DNA of 64,000 bases from Candidatus Corynebacterium avicola (GTDB taxonomy: Bacteria > Actinomycetota > Actinomycetes > Mycobacteriales > Mycobacteriaceae): positions 1 through 64,000 of the forward strand of contig DXGC01000077.1 in assembly GCA_019114135.1 (NCBI GenBank). The letters run 5' to 3'. This document shows, piece after piece, positions 39,009 to 47,619 of the stretch. Made by a program: the position numbers and the translations under genes. Each line of letters opens with the position of its first letter. The stretch's first letter is position 1. The notes beneath the pieces were generated by a model. It did not search any database. It was not told the DNA's origin and was given only the letters and a program-made list of their open reading frames with translations.

Positions 39009-39889
39009 GTGAGACTCCTCGTCCGGACCGTGACCAGGCCCTGGGGACGGAACTGCAGGAAGATGACGACCAGGATCAGGACGATGAACTTGGCGATGCT
39101 GGCCCCGGTCGAGAACTCGACGAAGGCCTGGATGACACCGAGGGCGAAGGCGACGATGACCGCACCCTTGATGCGTCCGATGCCGCCCGCGGCGACCACC
39201 AGGAAGGCGTCCACGATGTAGTTCTGGCCGATCGTCGGCCCGGTCGCACCGATCAGGGTGATCAGCACGCCGGCGACACCGGCCAGGCCGGAGCCGATGA
39301 AGAAGGTCATCCGGTCGGTCGCGCGGGTGTCGACGCCGTTGGTCTCCGCCAGGTCGCGGTTCTGCACCACGGCGCGGATGCGGCGTCCTGCCGGGCTCTT
39401 CACCATGTACGCGCCGAGCGCGGCGACGATGACCAGCGCCAGGACCAGGATGAACAGGCGGGACATGGGGACGGTCGCGCCGAGGATCTCCACGTTGCCC
39501 TGCAGGAACCCGGGTGCCCGGACGTCGACGGCGGGGGCGCCGAAGATGTCGCGGGCGAGCTGTTGCAGGATCAGGCCCACGCCGAAGGTCGCCAACAACG
39601 TGTCGAGCGGGCGGTGGTAGAGGTGCCTGATCAACACCTGTTCCAGGATCACGCCGAGCAGACCGCCGATGACGAAGGCCACCGGGATCGACACGATCAG
39701 GGACAGGCCCGCGCTGGAGACCACACCCTGCACCACGAAGGCGGTGTAGGCGCCGACCATGATGAACTCTCCGTGGGCCATGTTGATCACGCCCATCTGG
39801 CCGAAGGTCAGCGAGAGACCGACCGCGACCAGGAGCAGGACCGAGCCCACGCTGAGCCCGGCGACGAGTTGGTTGAGGATGACGTCCAT
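39005..39889 (-). CDS. urtB: urea ABC transporter permease UrtB
   Basis: A 294-residue LivH-like permease with eight to nine hydrophobic helices: LTFGQMGVINMAHGEFIMVG, LLATFGVGLILQQLARDIFG and RAVVQNRDLAETNGVDT are typical. Starts 3 bases after urtA. Forms the membrane channel with UrtC. Confidence 0.93.
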   Translation of the reverse strand: MDVILNQLVAGLSVGSVLLLVAVGLSLTFGQMGVINMAHGEFIMVGAYTAFVVQGVVSSAGLSLIVSIPVAFVIGGLLGVILEQVLIRHLYHRPLDTLLATFGVGLILQQLARDIFGAPAVDVRAPGFLQGNVEILGATVPMSRLFILVLALVIVAALGAYMVKSPAGRRIRAVVQNRDLAETNGVDTRATDRMTFFIGSGLAGVAGVLITLIGATGPTIGQNYIVDAFLVVAAGGIGRIKGAVIVAFALGVIQAFVEFSTGASIAKFIVLILVVIFLQFRPQGLVTVRTRSLT

Positions 39890-39892
39890 GGG

Positions 39893-41200
39893 TCAGTCCA
39901 CCTCCGGCTTCACGTCGTCGGCGATGTCGGCCCAGTCGTAGTCGTCGAGGAACGGGTCCGGGTCGACCGGGTCGTCCTCTTCCCACACGGTGTCGATGAG
40001 CCCGTCGGAGTTGATCCGTCCGATGCGGGGGGTCTTGGTGATGTGCTGGTTGTCGCCGTTGACGGTGACGGTGCCTTCCGGTGCGTCGTAGGACGTTCCG
40101 TCCGCTGCGTCACGGACCTCGTCGACGTCGAAGGAGCCGGCCTTCTCGACCATCTCCCGCCACAGGTACAGACTGGTGTAGGCGGCCTCCATCGGGTCGG
40201 AGGTGACCTTGTCCTCGCCGTACTCCTCCTTGAAGCGCTCGACGAACGAGGCGTTCTCCTCGGTGTCGACGTTCTGGTAGTAGTCCCAGGCGGTCAGCTG
40301 CCCCTCGACGTTGCCGGCGCCGATACCGCCGACCTCCTCCTCGGCGATGGACACCGACATCACGGGCATCTCCTCCGGGGTGAGGCCGATGCCGTTGTAC
40401 TGACGGAAGAAAGCCACGTTGGAGTCACCGTTGAGGGTGTTGAAGACGGCGTCAGCACCGGAGGAGTCGATCCGGTTGGCGATCGTGGTGAAGTCGGTGG
40501 AAGCCAACGGCGTGTAGTCCTCGCCGACGATCTCGATGTCGTTCGCCTCGGCGTACTGCTTGATCAGCATGTTCGCCGTGCGCGGGAAGACGTAGTCGCT
40601 GCCGAGCAGGAAGAGCGACTTCACGTCCTTCTCGTCCTTCAGGTAGTCGAGCGCCGGGACGATCTGCTGGTTGGTGGTCGCCCCGTTGTAGAAGATGTTC
40701 GGGGAGGCCTCGAGGCCCTCGTACTGCACCGGGTAGAAGAGCAGCGAGTTGTTGGACTCGAACACCGGCAGCATCGCCTTTCGGGAGGCCGAGGTCCACC
40801 CGCCGAACACGGCGGCGACGCACTCCTCCTGGATGAGCCGCTGGGAGCGCTCGGCGAAGGTGACGGGTTCGGACGCTCCGTCCTCCTCGGCGATCTCGAG
40901 CTTCTTGCCGAGGACGCCGCCGTCGGCGTTTATCTCCTCGGCGGCCATGTGCAGGGACTGGTTGACCGTGGTCTCGCTGATCGCCATGGTCCCGGACAGC
41001 GAGTTGATGAACCCGATCTTGATGCTGTCACCGGAGGTGTCGAGGCAGGACTCCGCCGTGGGTACCGGCTCGCCTGCCCGTGCTCCGGTGCAGGACGTGA
41101 GCACCAGGCTGATGCCGGCGAGGGCGGACACCACGGCGGTGCCGTCGATGAATCGCCGCCACCGCCTTCTCTTGTCGACGGGACCGGTGTTCGGTGACAT
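39893..41200 (-). CDS. urtA: urea-binding lipoprotein UrtA
   Basis: A 435-residue substrate-binding protein: basic start, hydrophobic helix and lipobox LTSC (about residue 37), then IKIGFINSLSGTMAISE, GKKLEIAEEDGASEP, VAAVFGGWTSASRKAMLPV and SLLFYPVQYEGLEASPNIFY, all diagnostic of the UrtA/FmdC branch. It binds urea outside the membrane and feeds UrtBC. ATG 41200 is preceded by GAGGAG. First gene of the long nitrogen unit. Confidence 0.94.
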   Translation of the reverse strand: MSPNTGPVDKRRRWRRFIDGTAVVSALAGISLVLTSCTGARAGEPVPTAESCLDTSGDSIKIGFINSLSGTMAISETTVNQSLHMAAEEINADGGVLGKKLEIAEEDGASEPVTFAERSQRLIQEECVAAVFGGWTSASRKAMLPVFESNNSLLFYPVQYEGLEASPNIFYNGATTNQQIVPALDYLKDEKDVKSLFLLGSDYVFPRTANMLIKQYAEANDIEIVGEDYTPLASTDFTTIANRIDSSGADAVFNTLNGDSNVAFFRQYNGIGLTPEEMPVMSVSIAEEEVGGIGAGNVEGQLTAWDYYQNVDTEENASFVERFKEEYGEDKVTSDPMEAAYTSLYLWREMVEKAGSFDVDEVRDAADGTSYDAPEGTVTVNGDNQHITKTPRIGRINSDGLIDTVWEEDDPVDPDPFLDDYDWADIADDVKPEVD

Positions 41201-41283
41201 GCATTCTCCTCGTGAGCTTCGTGCTTCGGACCCGGCTCACACTAGGAAGCGCTTATTTCATGTCGGTGTTGGTGTTGTTTCGT

Positions 41284-41325
41284 CGGCATTGTTCGGAATG
41301 CCGGACAGGTAAACGCAGGTAAACG
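41284..41325 (-). promoter_or_regulatory. palindrome and tandem repeats upstream of urtA
   Basis: CGGCATT-GTTCGG-AATGCCG (41284-41303) is a perfect 7-bp inverted repeat, followed by two abutting perfect copies of CAGGTAAACG (41306-41315, 41316-41325). It lies 84-125 bases before urtA, beyond the likely TAGTGT -10 near 41240. A typical place for a nitrogen-status activator or repressor; it does not match the AmtR consensus. Confidence 0.45.
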
Positions 41326-41377
41326 ACAGAGGTGAACAGCACTCCCCTACCCCTGACCGCGCCCGCGAAACTACCGT

Positions 41378-41725
41378 TCACGAATGGCTGTGCGTACCCC
41401 CGAGGTGGTGCAGCAACCGGTGGACGCGCTCGTCCGACAGGGCGTAACGCATCATCTTCCCGTCCCGCGTGGCCGTGACGATCCCGGCGTTGGTGAGCAA
41501 CCTCAGGGCAGCCGAGGCAGTCGCGACCTTCACCTCTGCCCGGTCGGCGAGCTCGGACATGCTGAGGGTCCCGGGACCGACGTAGTGCAGGACGGTGAGC
41601 AGTCGCAGTCGGGTCGGGTCGCCGAGAAGCCGGAAGGTCTCCGACCAGTCGTCGGACAGGGCGCACATGCGGGCGACGGCTGTGTCGGCAGTCACTGCAG
41701 CGTCCTTCTCTCCCGTCCCGGTCAT
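41378..41725 (-). CDS. ArsR/SmtB-family metal-responsive regulator
   Basis: A 115-residue winged-helix ArsR protein: FRLLGDPTRLRLLTVLHYVG, LSMSELADRAEVKVATASAAL (recognition helix), LTNAGIVTATRDGKMMRYAL. No Cys motif is found in the DNA-binding helix, but the C-terminal helix and tail are His-rich (RLLHHLGGTHSHS), suggesting an alpha-5 type Ni/Co/Zn site as in NmtR or KmtR. ATG 41725 has TAGAGT 8 bases upstream. It faces the FecCD importer and a perfect palindrome. Confidence 0.8.
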   Translation of the reverse strand: MTGTGEKDAAVTADTAVARMCALSDDWSETFRLLGDPTRLRLLTVLHYVGPGTLSMSELADRAEVKVATASAALRLLTNAGIVTATRDGKMMRYALSDERVHRLLHHLGGTHSHS

Positions 41726-41794
41726 GCTTCCGCACTCTAGTAGTGCGCCACGCCACATGTGCTCCCTACGCTCGTTTCGTGCAGGTAAAACCTT

Positions 41795-41816
41795 CATTCA
41801 AATGGTCCTTTGAATG
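41795..41816. promoter_or_regulatory. ArsR-type operator
   Basis: CATTCAAA-TGGTCC-TTTGAATG is a perfect 8-bp inverted repeat with a 6-base spacer, in the TTCAAA/TTTGAA style of ArsR/SmtB operators, between the divergent arsR-like and permease genes. TTTGAA also falls where the -35 box of the permease promoter would be (TAACGT -10 at 41840-41845). Confidence 0.65.
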
Positions 41817-41853
41817 TGCGTTCCGCCCCTCCGGACGCATAACGTGATCCTGC

Positions 41854-42984
41854 GTGACCATCCTCGACCGCCGCCGGAGAACCGGCCCAGCACCAGCCCC
41901 GGACACTCTGGGGACGGCAGCGTCCCGACGTCGGGCACTGGCCTGGTGCACGGTCCTCACCCTGGCCCTGCTCGTCACCCTCGTGATCAGCGTCGGTGTC
42001 GGGTCAGTCAGCGTCTCCCCGGTCGATTCCTTCCGCATCCTCGCCCACCACATCGTCGGCAATCCGCTGGACATTGGCAGCGGGGCCACCGGAACCACCG
42101 GCGACCTGGCCCGGCACGACGCCGTCATCTGGACCATCCGGGCACCGCGGGTCGTCCTCGGCGCCGCCGTCGGTGCCGGCCTCGCCGTCGCCGGGGTGAT
42201 CCTGCAGGCCTGCGTCCGCAACATCCTCGCCGACCCCTACGTCCTCGGCGTGAACTCCGGCGCCTCCGTCGGTGCGGCGGCCGCCATCCTCACCGGCATC
42301 GGCGCCGGCTTCGGCGACTACGCCCTGCAGACCAGCGCCTTCCTCGGCGCGACGGTGGCCTCGCTCATCGTCTTCGGCGTCGCCGGTGCGGCCGGACGCA
42401 TCACCGCCACTCGTCTGATCATGGCCGGCGTCGCCGTCGGTTACGCGCTCTCCGCCCTGACCAGCTTCATGATCTTCGCCTCCGACTCGGCCGAGGAGAG
42501 CCGCTCGGTGATGTTCTGGCTGCTGGGCTCCCTGGGACTGGCGTCCTGGTCGGGGCCGTTGCTCGCGGTGGTTCTCGTTGTGCTCGGCGTCGCCGCCGTC
42601 CTGCTGGTCATCGCACCCAAGCTGGACGCCCTGGCCGCCGGCGACGACACCGCCCTCACCCTCGGCGTGAACCCGGACCGAATGCGCATCGTCCTGCTGG
42701 TCCTGTCCTGCCTGCTCGTCGGCACGGTCGTCGCCATGGCCGGGTCGATCGGCTTCGTCGGGCTGGTCGTCCCCCACCTGGCCCGACGGCTGGTCGGCGG
42801 CACACACCGGGCGGTCGTGCCGGTGTCCGCCCTGCTCGGAGCGGTGCTGCTGTGCTGGGCGGACATCGGCGCGCGCACCCTGCTCGCCCCGCAGGAGATC
42901 CCGATCGGCATCATCACCGCCATCGTCGGCGCCCCGTTCCTGCTGTTCCTCGTCCACCGCATGCACAAGGGAGTCGCCTCGTGA
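41854..42984 (+). CDS. FecCD-type ABC transporter permease
   Basis: A 376-residue permease with about ten hydrophobic helices. RAPRVVLGAAVGAGLAVAGV, NILADPYVLGVNSGASVGAA and GSIGFVGLVVPHLARRLVGG are classical for FecCD/BtuC. GTG 41854 has TAACGT 8 bases upstream (leaderless). First gene of a three-gene importer with 4-base overlaps. Confidence 0.9.
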   Translation: MTILDRRRRTGPAPAPDTLGTAASRRRALAWCTVLTLALLVTLVISVGVGSVSVSPVDSFRILAHHIVGNPLDIGSGATGTTGDLARHDAVIWTIRAPRVVLGAAVGAGLAVAGVILQACVRNILADPYVLGVNSGASVGAAAAILTGIGAGFGDYALQTSAFLGATVASLIVFGVAGAAGRITATRLIMAGVAVGYALSALTSFMIFASDSAEESRSVMFWLLGSLGLASWSGPLLAVVLVVLGVAAVLLVIAPKLDALAAGDDTALTLGVNPDRMRIVLLVLSCLLVGTVVAMAGSIGFVGLVVPHLARRLVGGTHRAVVPVSALLGAVLLCWADIGARTLLAPQEIPIGIITAIVGAPFLLFLVHRMHKGVAS

Positions 42985-43949
42985 AGAAGTCAGCCGGCAG
43001 CACCAGCGCCGCCCTCAGCACCGTCCTGCTGTCCTCCCTCGTCCTGGCGTCCTGCAGCACCTGGGACACCTCCCAGGAGGCGTCGATCAGCGTCGACAAC
43101 TGCGGCGACTCCGTCACCCTCGACGCACCGCCGGAGAACGTCACCCTCCTGCGTTCTGCGCCGGTCGCCACACTGAGCGAGCTCGGCGTGCTGGACAAGG
43201 TCACCACCCGTGCCGGCCAGTACCCGGACGAGTACTACGACGACAACACCAATATGCAGCTCGACGCGATCCCCTCGCTCACCGACAAGACCGACGCCTC
43301 CGGTCACCTGCAGATCTCCCGGGAGGAGGTCGTCGCCACCGGCACCGACCTGGTGCTCGGCGACACCGACACCATCAACCGGCAGACCCTGGCGCAGTCC
43401 GACATCCCCCAACTGGAGGAACCCGCGCTCTGCGGTGACATCGACGCTCCGGTCACCTGGGACAACGTCTGGGAGGAGATCGAACTCTACGGCACCGTCT
43501 TCGGACGCGAGGATACCGCGGAATCGGCCATCTCCGACCTCCAGGCCCGGCTGGGCGGCATCACCGGCGACCACGACAAGTCCGTCGCCGCGGTCTTCCC
43601 CACCATCGGTGGCGGCGTGACCTACGCCTACGGCGGTGGCTCGATGGCCACCCCGCTGATCGAGCGCACCGGCGCCACCAACGTCTACGCCGACCAGGAC
43701 GAACGGGTCTTCGAGGTGACCGCCGAGGACCTCGTGGACCGCAACCCGGACGTCATCCTCGCCCTGTACCCCAGCGGCGACGGGGAGCAGTACCTCGACG
43801 CCGTCAACGACCTGCCCGGCATCGGGACCACCACCGCAGGACGCGAGCAGAACATCCTGCCGATGCTGCTGAACTTCGCCGACCCGCCCACTCCCCTGGC
43901 CGTCGACGGACTCGAGACACTGGACGCCTACCTGGAGGGACTGGAATGA
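42981..43949 (+). CDS. metal-chelate-binding lipoprotein (FecB/BtuF-like)
   Basis: A 322-residue class III binding protein: signal with lipobox LASC at about residue 21, then the two lobes with VTLLRSAPVATLSELGVLDK, ISREEVVATGTDLVLGD and EDLVDRNPDVILALYPSG. Ligands of this fold are siderophores, haem, cobalamin or nickel/cobalt chelates. GTG 42981 lies in a 4-base overlap with the permease gene. Substrate is open; position next to urease and a His-tailed ArsR sensor makes a nickel chelate attractive. Confidence 0.85.
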   Translation: MKKSAGSTSAALSTVLLSSLVLASCSTWDTSQEASISVDNCGDSVTLDAPPENVTLLRSAPVATLSELGVLDKVTTRAGQYPDEYYDDNTNMQLDAIPSLTDKTDASGHLQISREEVVATGTDLVLGDTDTINRQTLAQSDIPQLEEPALCGDIDAPVTWDNVWEEIELYGTVFGREDTAESAISDLQARLGGITGDHDKSVAAVFPTIGGGVTYAYGGGSMATPLIERTGATNVYADQDERVFEVTAEDLVDRNPDVILALYPSGDGEQYLDAVNDLPGIGTTTAGREQNILPMLLNFADPPTPLAVDGLETLDAYLEGLE

Positions 43950-44749
43950 TCACCGCCGAGAATGTGCAGGTCAGCTTCGGTGGCCACTCCGCGGTCGACG
44001 GCGTCTCCCTCACCATCCCGGACGAGGGCACCGTCGGTCTCGTCGGACCCAACGGCTCCGGCAAGACCACCCTGCTACGCGCCCTGTACGGCGCGGTGCC
44101 GCTGACCGGCGGGAGCGTCCTGCTCGACGGCCGCGACCTGGCGGACGTCCGCCGCCGCGAGGTGGCGCGCACGGTCGCCGTCGTCGCCCAGGAGCGGGAC
44201 GCTTCGGCGGCCGGTATGCCGATGACCGTGGCCGAACTGGCGATGCTCGGACGGCTCCCCCACCGCGGACGCTTCGGTACCGGCGGATCCATGGACCAGC
44301 TGATCGTCGAAGGATCGCTGGACGCGGTCGGGATGACGGAGCTGGCCACCCGCGACCTCTCGGTCCTCTCCGGCGGTGAGCGCCAGCGGGCGTTGATCGC
44401 CCGGGCGCTGGTGCAGCAGGCCCGGCACGTGCTGCTGGACGAGCCGACGAACCATCTGGACGTGCGCTACCAGCACGAGATCCTCGAGCTGGTCAGTGGA
44501 CTGCCGGGCTCGGCGGTGGTGCTGCACGACCTGAACCTCGCGGCACGCTACTGCGATGAGCTGGTGGTGCTGGACCACGGGAGGGTCGTGGCGCACGGGA
44601 CGCCGGACGAGGTCCTGACCCCGGGGATCCTGGAGCCGGTCTACGGCCGCGCGGTCACGCGCGTGGACGTGGACGGGGAGATCACGTTGGTCTTCCCGCG
44701 TCGGACGGAACGGTTGGCTCGACCGTCAGAGGGCGTCGACGTCACATGA
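43946..44749 (+). CDS. ABC transporter ATP-binding protein (FepC-like)
   Basis: A 267-residue ATPase: Walker A VGPNGSGKTTLLRAL, Q-loop VVAQERDA, signature VLSGGERQRALIARAL, Walker [18 protein letters not shown]-loop VVLHDLNLAARYCDE. ATGA overlap with the binding-protein gene. Powers the importer. Ends overlapping the convergent small membrane protein gene by 8 bases. Confidence 0.92.
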   Translation: MITAENVQVSFGGHSAVDGVSLTIPDEGTVGLVGPNGSGKTTLLRALYGAVPLTGGSVLLDGRDLADVRRREVARTVAVVAQERDASAAGMPMTVAELAMLGRLPHRGRFGTGGSMDQLIVEGSLDAVGMTELATRDLSVLSGGERQRALIARALVQQARHVLLDEPTNHLDVRYQHEILELVSGLPGSAVVLHDLNLAARYCDELVVLDHGRVVAHGTPDEVLTPGILEPVYGRAVTRVDVDGEITLVFPRRTERLARPSEGVDVT

Positions 44750-44954
44750 CGAAGAGAATGCACCAGACGGTCGCGGCCGTCATGACCCCGGCGAAGATCC
44801 AGGTGACGACGTCTGCGGAGGTGGTTCCGGGGACCTCGTCGTACACGGACTTGTCGCTGTTGGCGTAGGCCTCGTGTGCCTCATGTGCGTCACGGAGCTC
44901 GTCGTCGGACTCGCTCAGCTCGTGGCCGCTCAACTCGTGGTCTGTGGTCGACAT
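44742..44954 (-). CDS. small single-pass membrane protein A
   Basis: A 70-residue protein: acidic, His-containing N-terminal half and one C-terminal helix (VVTWIFAGVMTAATVWCILF). The junction EVPGTTSADVVT matches EVPGSSAQDVVT of the neighbour, so the two are paralogues. Third gene of a three-gene unit. Function unknown. Confidence 0.65.
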   Translation of the reverse strand: MSTTDHELSGHELSESDDELRDAHEAHEAYANSDKSVYDEVPGTTSADVVTWIFAGVMTAATVWCILFVM

Positions 44955-44967
44955 GATCTGTCCCTCC

Positions 44968-45165
44968 CTAGATGATGAAGACGAAGCAGACCACGGTCAG
45001 GATGATCATCACGGCGATGAAGAGCAGCGTGACGACGTCCTGGGCGGAGGACCCGGGGACCTCCTGCTGCAGGTGCGCGCGAATCTCCTCCTCGGTCACC
45101 TCGGGCTCGAAGCCGTCCTGTGCCGCGGTGTTGGAGTTGGTGGTGTCGGCGTTCTTCATGCTCAT
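44968..45165 (-). CDS. small single-pass membrane protein B
   Basis: A 65-residue protein: polar, Glu-rich N terminus (TEEEIRAHLQQEVPGSSAQD), then one helix (VVTLLFIAVMIILTVVCFVF). ATG 45165 overlaps the upstream stop by one base (TGATG). Paralogue of protein A. Confidence 0.65.
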   Translation of the reverse strand: MSMKNADTTNSNTAAQDGFEPEVTEEEIRAHLQQEVPGSSAQDVVTLLFIAVMIILTVVCFVFII

Positions 45166-45641
45166 CAGCCGGTCACCAGTCCGGTGATCTCGTAGATCAG
45201 GGTGCCGATGAGGATCACGAAGACGAAGGCCATGAACCAGGTGTACTTCCACTTGCCCACGTGGTTCGTCTTCCAGAACCGACGCACGCCGATCACGCCG
45301 TTGATACCGGCGGCGAGACACAGGGTGATGCTCACCGGGGTCGCCACGGCACCGGCGACGCTGACGACCGGGATGAGGATCGGGATCAGCAGGTAGGTGA
45401 TGGTGCACCGGATCGCTGAGAAGACGATCGCCCACCGGAATGCCCGGTGAGCGCTCTTGACGGCCTCCATGTCGATCGGGTCGACCTGCTTGATCCGCAG
45501 CAGGCGCAGCATGAAACGGTCGGCGGCGCTCACGTCCTGGCCGCGCTGGTCGTGCTGAACCCGCGGGGTACGCGCGTCGGAGTCACCGACGGCCTCTGCA
45601 TCAGCGCCAGCAGCCTTGGCGACGTGGCTGATTGTGGTCAT
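45165..45641 (-). CDS. multi-pass membrane protein, unknown
   Basis: A 158-residue protein. An acidic N terminus of about 65 residues precedes three hydrophobic helices (AIVFSAIRCTITYLLIPILI, a second segment, and WFMAFVFVILIGTLIYEIT), with a basic loop RRFWKTNHVGKWKY between the last two. ATG 45641 has TAACCT 6 bases upstream (leaderless). It is first in a unit with two single-pass proteins, so a three-part membrane complex is plausible. Confidence 0.65.
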   Translation of the reverse strand: MTTISHVAKAAGADAEAVGDSDARTPRVQHDQRGQDVSAADRFMLRLLRIKQVDPIDMEAVKSAHRAFRWAIVFSAIRCTITYLLIPILIPVVSVAGAVATPVSITLCLAAGINGVIGVRRFWKTNHVGKWKYTWFMAFVFVILIGTLIYEITGLVTG

Positions 45642-45706
45642 GCAGCCAGGTTAGCACCGGCGGCAGTCGGCGGCATAACCGCGCGACCTGCAACGGACCT
45701 GTAATT

Positions 45707-47332
<1,626 letters not shown>

Positions 47333-47354
47333 GGGTGGTCTCCAGAGTTCTTCC

Positions 47355-47389
47355 GGAGCCGGGCATGCAGGAATCCGCCGCCCGGCTCC
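47355..47389 (-). promoter_or_regulatory. leader hairpin next to the ABC-F ribosome site
   Basis: Perfect 10-bp inverted repeat GGAGCCGGGC / GCCCGGCTCC with a 15-base loop, ending 22 bases before ATG 47332 and just upstream of its GGAG. No T tract follows, so it more likely controls translation or acts with ribosome stalling than as a plain terminator. Confidence 0.6.
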
Positions 47390-47436
47390 ACAGTGGGTGT
47401 GCTGTGTGTGCCGGGAGGACGGCGGGAGACGTCAGG

Positions 47437-47456
47437 TGACTGTGAAGTGACAGTCA
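47437..47456 (-). promoter_or_regulatory. inverted repeat in the ABC-F leader
   Basis: TGACTGT-N6-ACAGTCA, a perfect 7-bp repeat between the upstream ORF and the main hairpin. It could form an alternative stem or bind a regulator. Confidence 0.4.
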
Positions 47457-47473
47457 GGGCATGAGGGGACTAT

Positions 47474-47489
47474 CCGCCGTCAGCGGCGG
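47474..47489 (-). promoter_or_regulatory. hairpin across the stop codon of the upstream ORF
   Basis: CCGCCG-CTGA-CGGCGG: a perfect 6-bp stem with a 4-base loop that includes the TGA stop of the 14-codon upstream ORF. A ribosome finishing that ORF would melt it. Confidence 0.45.
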
Positions 47490-47524
47490 GTCCAGGGCCT
47501 CGCGATTGCAGCGCCTTTGTACAT
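47480..47524 (-). CDS. candidate 14-residue leader peptide of the ABC-F gene
   Basis: ATG 47524 to TGA 47480 encodes MYKGAAIARPWTRR. A TACCGT -10 (minus strand 47537-47532) lies exactly 7 bases upstream, and a T-rich TTTTT stretch precedes the -10, as in WhiB7-controlled promoters. The peptide would be the first thing translated on the mRNA. The Arg-rich end and the hairpin at its stop fit a drug-sensing stalling peptide. No experimental support. Confidence 0.45.
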   Translation of the reverse strand: MYKGAAIARPWTRR

Positions 47525-47619
47525 GTCGTTCACGGTAACAGGAAAAAGGCGGGCAGTACAGAGGCGCCCGATATACTCCAGGGGACTCGCCCAGCACGAA
47601 CCAGGAAGGCAGCCTCGTC

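Noticed and set aside
39009..39986. Upstream extension of urtC to a 710-residue protein
   Set aside because: The extra region overlaps urtB in another frame and encodes Arg/Gly/Pro-rich text. ATG 39008 in an ATGA overlap with urtB is the natural start.
41201..41377. AmtR-binding box before urtA
   Set aside because: Nitrogen control by AmtR is known for urea genes in C. glutamicum, but no sequence close to its A/T-rich CTAT-N6-ATAG consensus was found; other repeats are reported instead.
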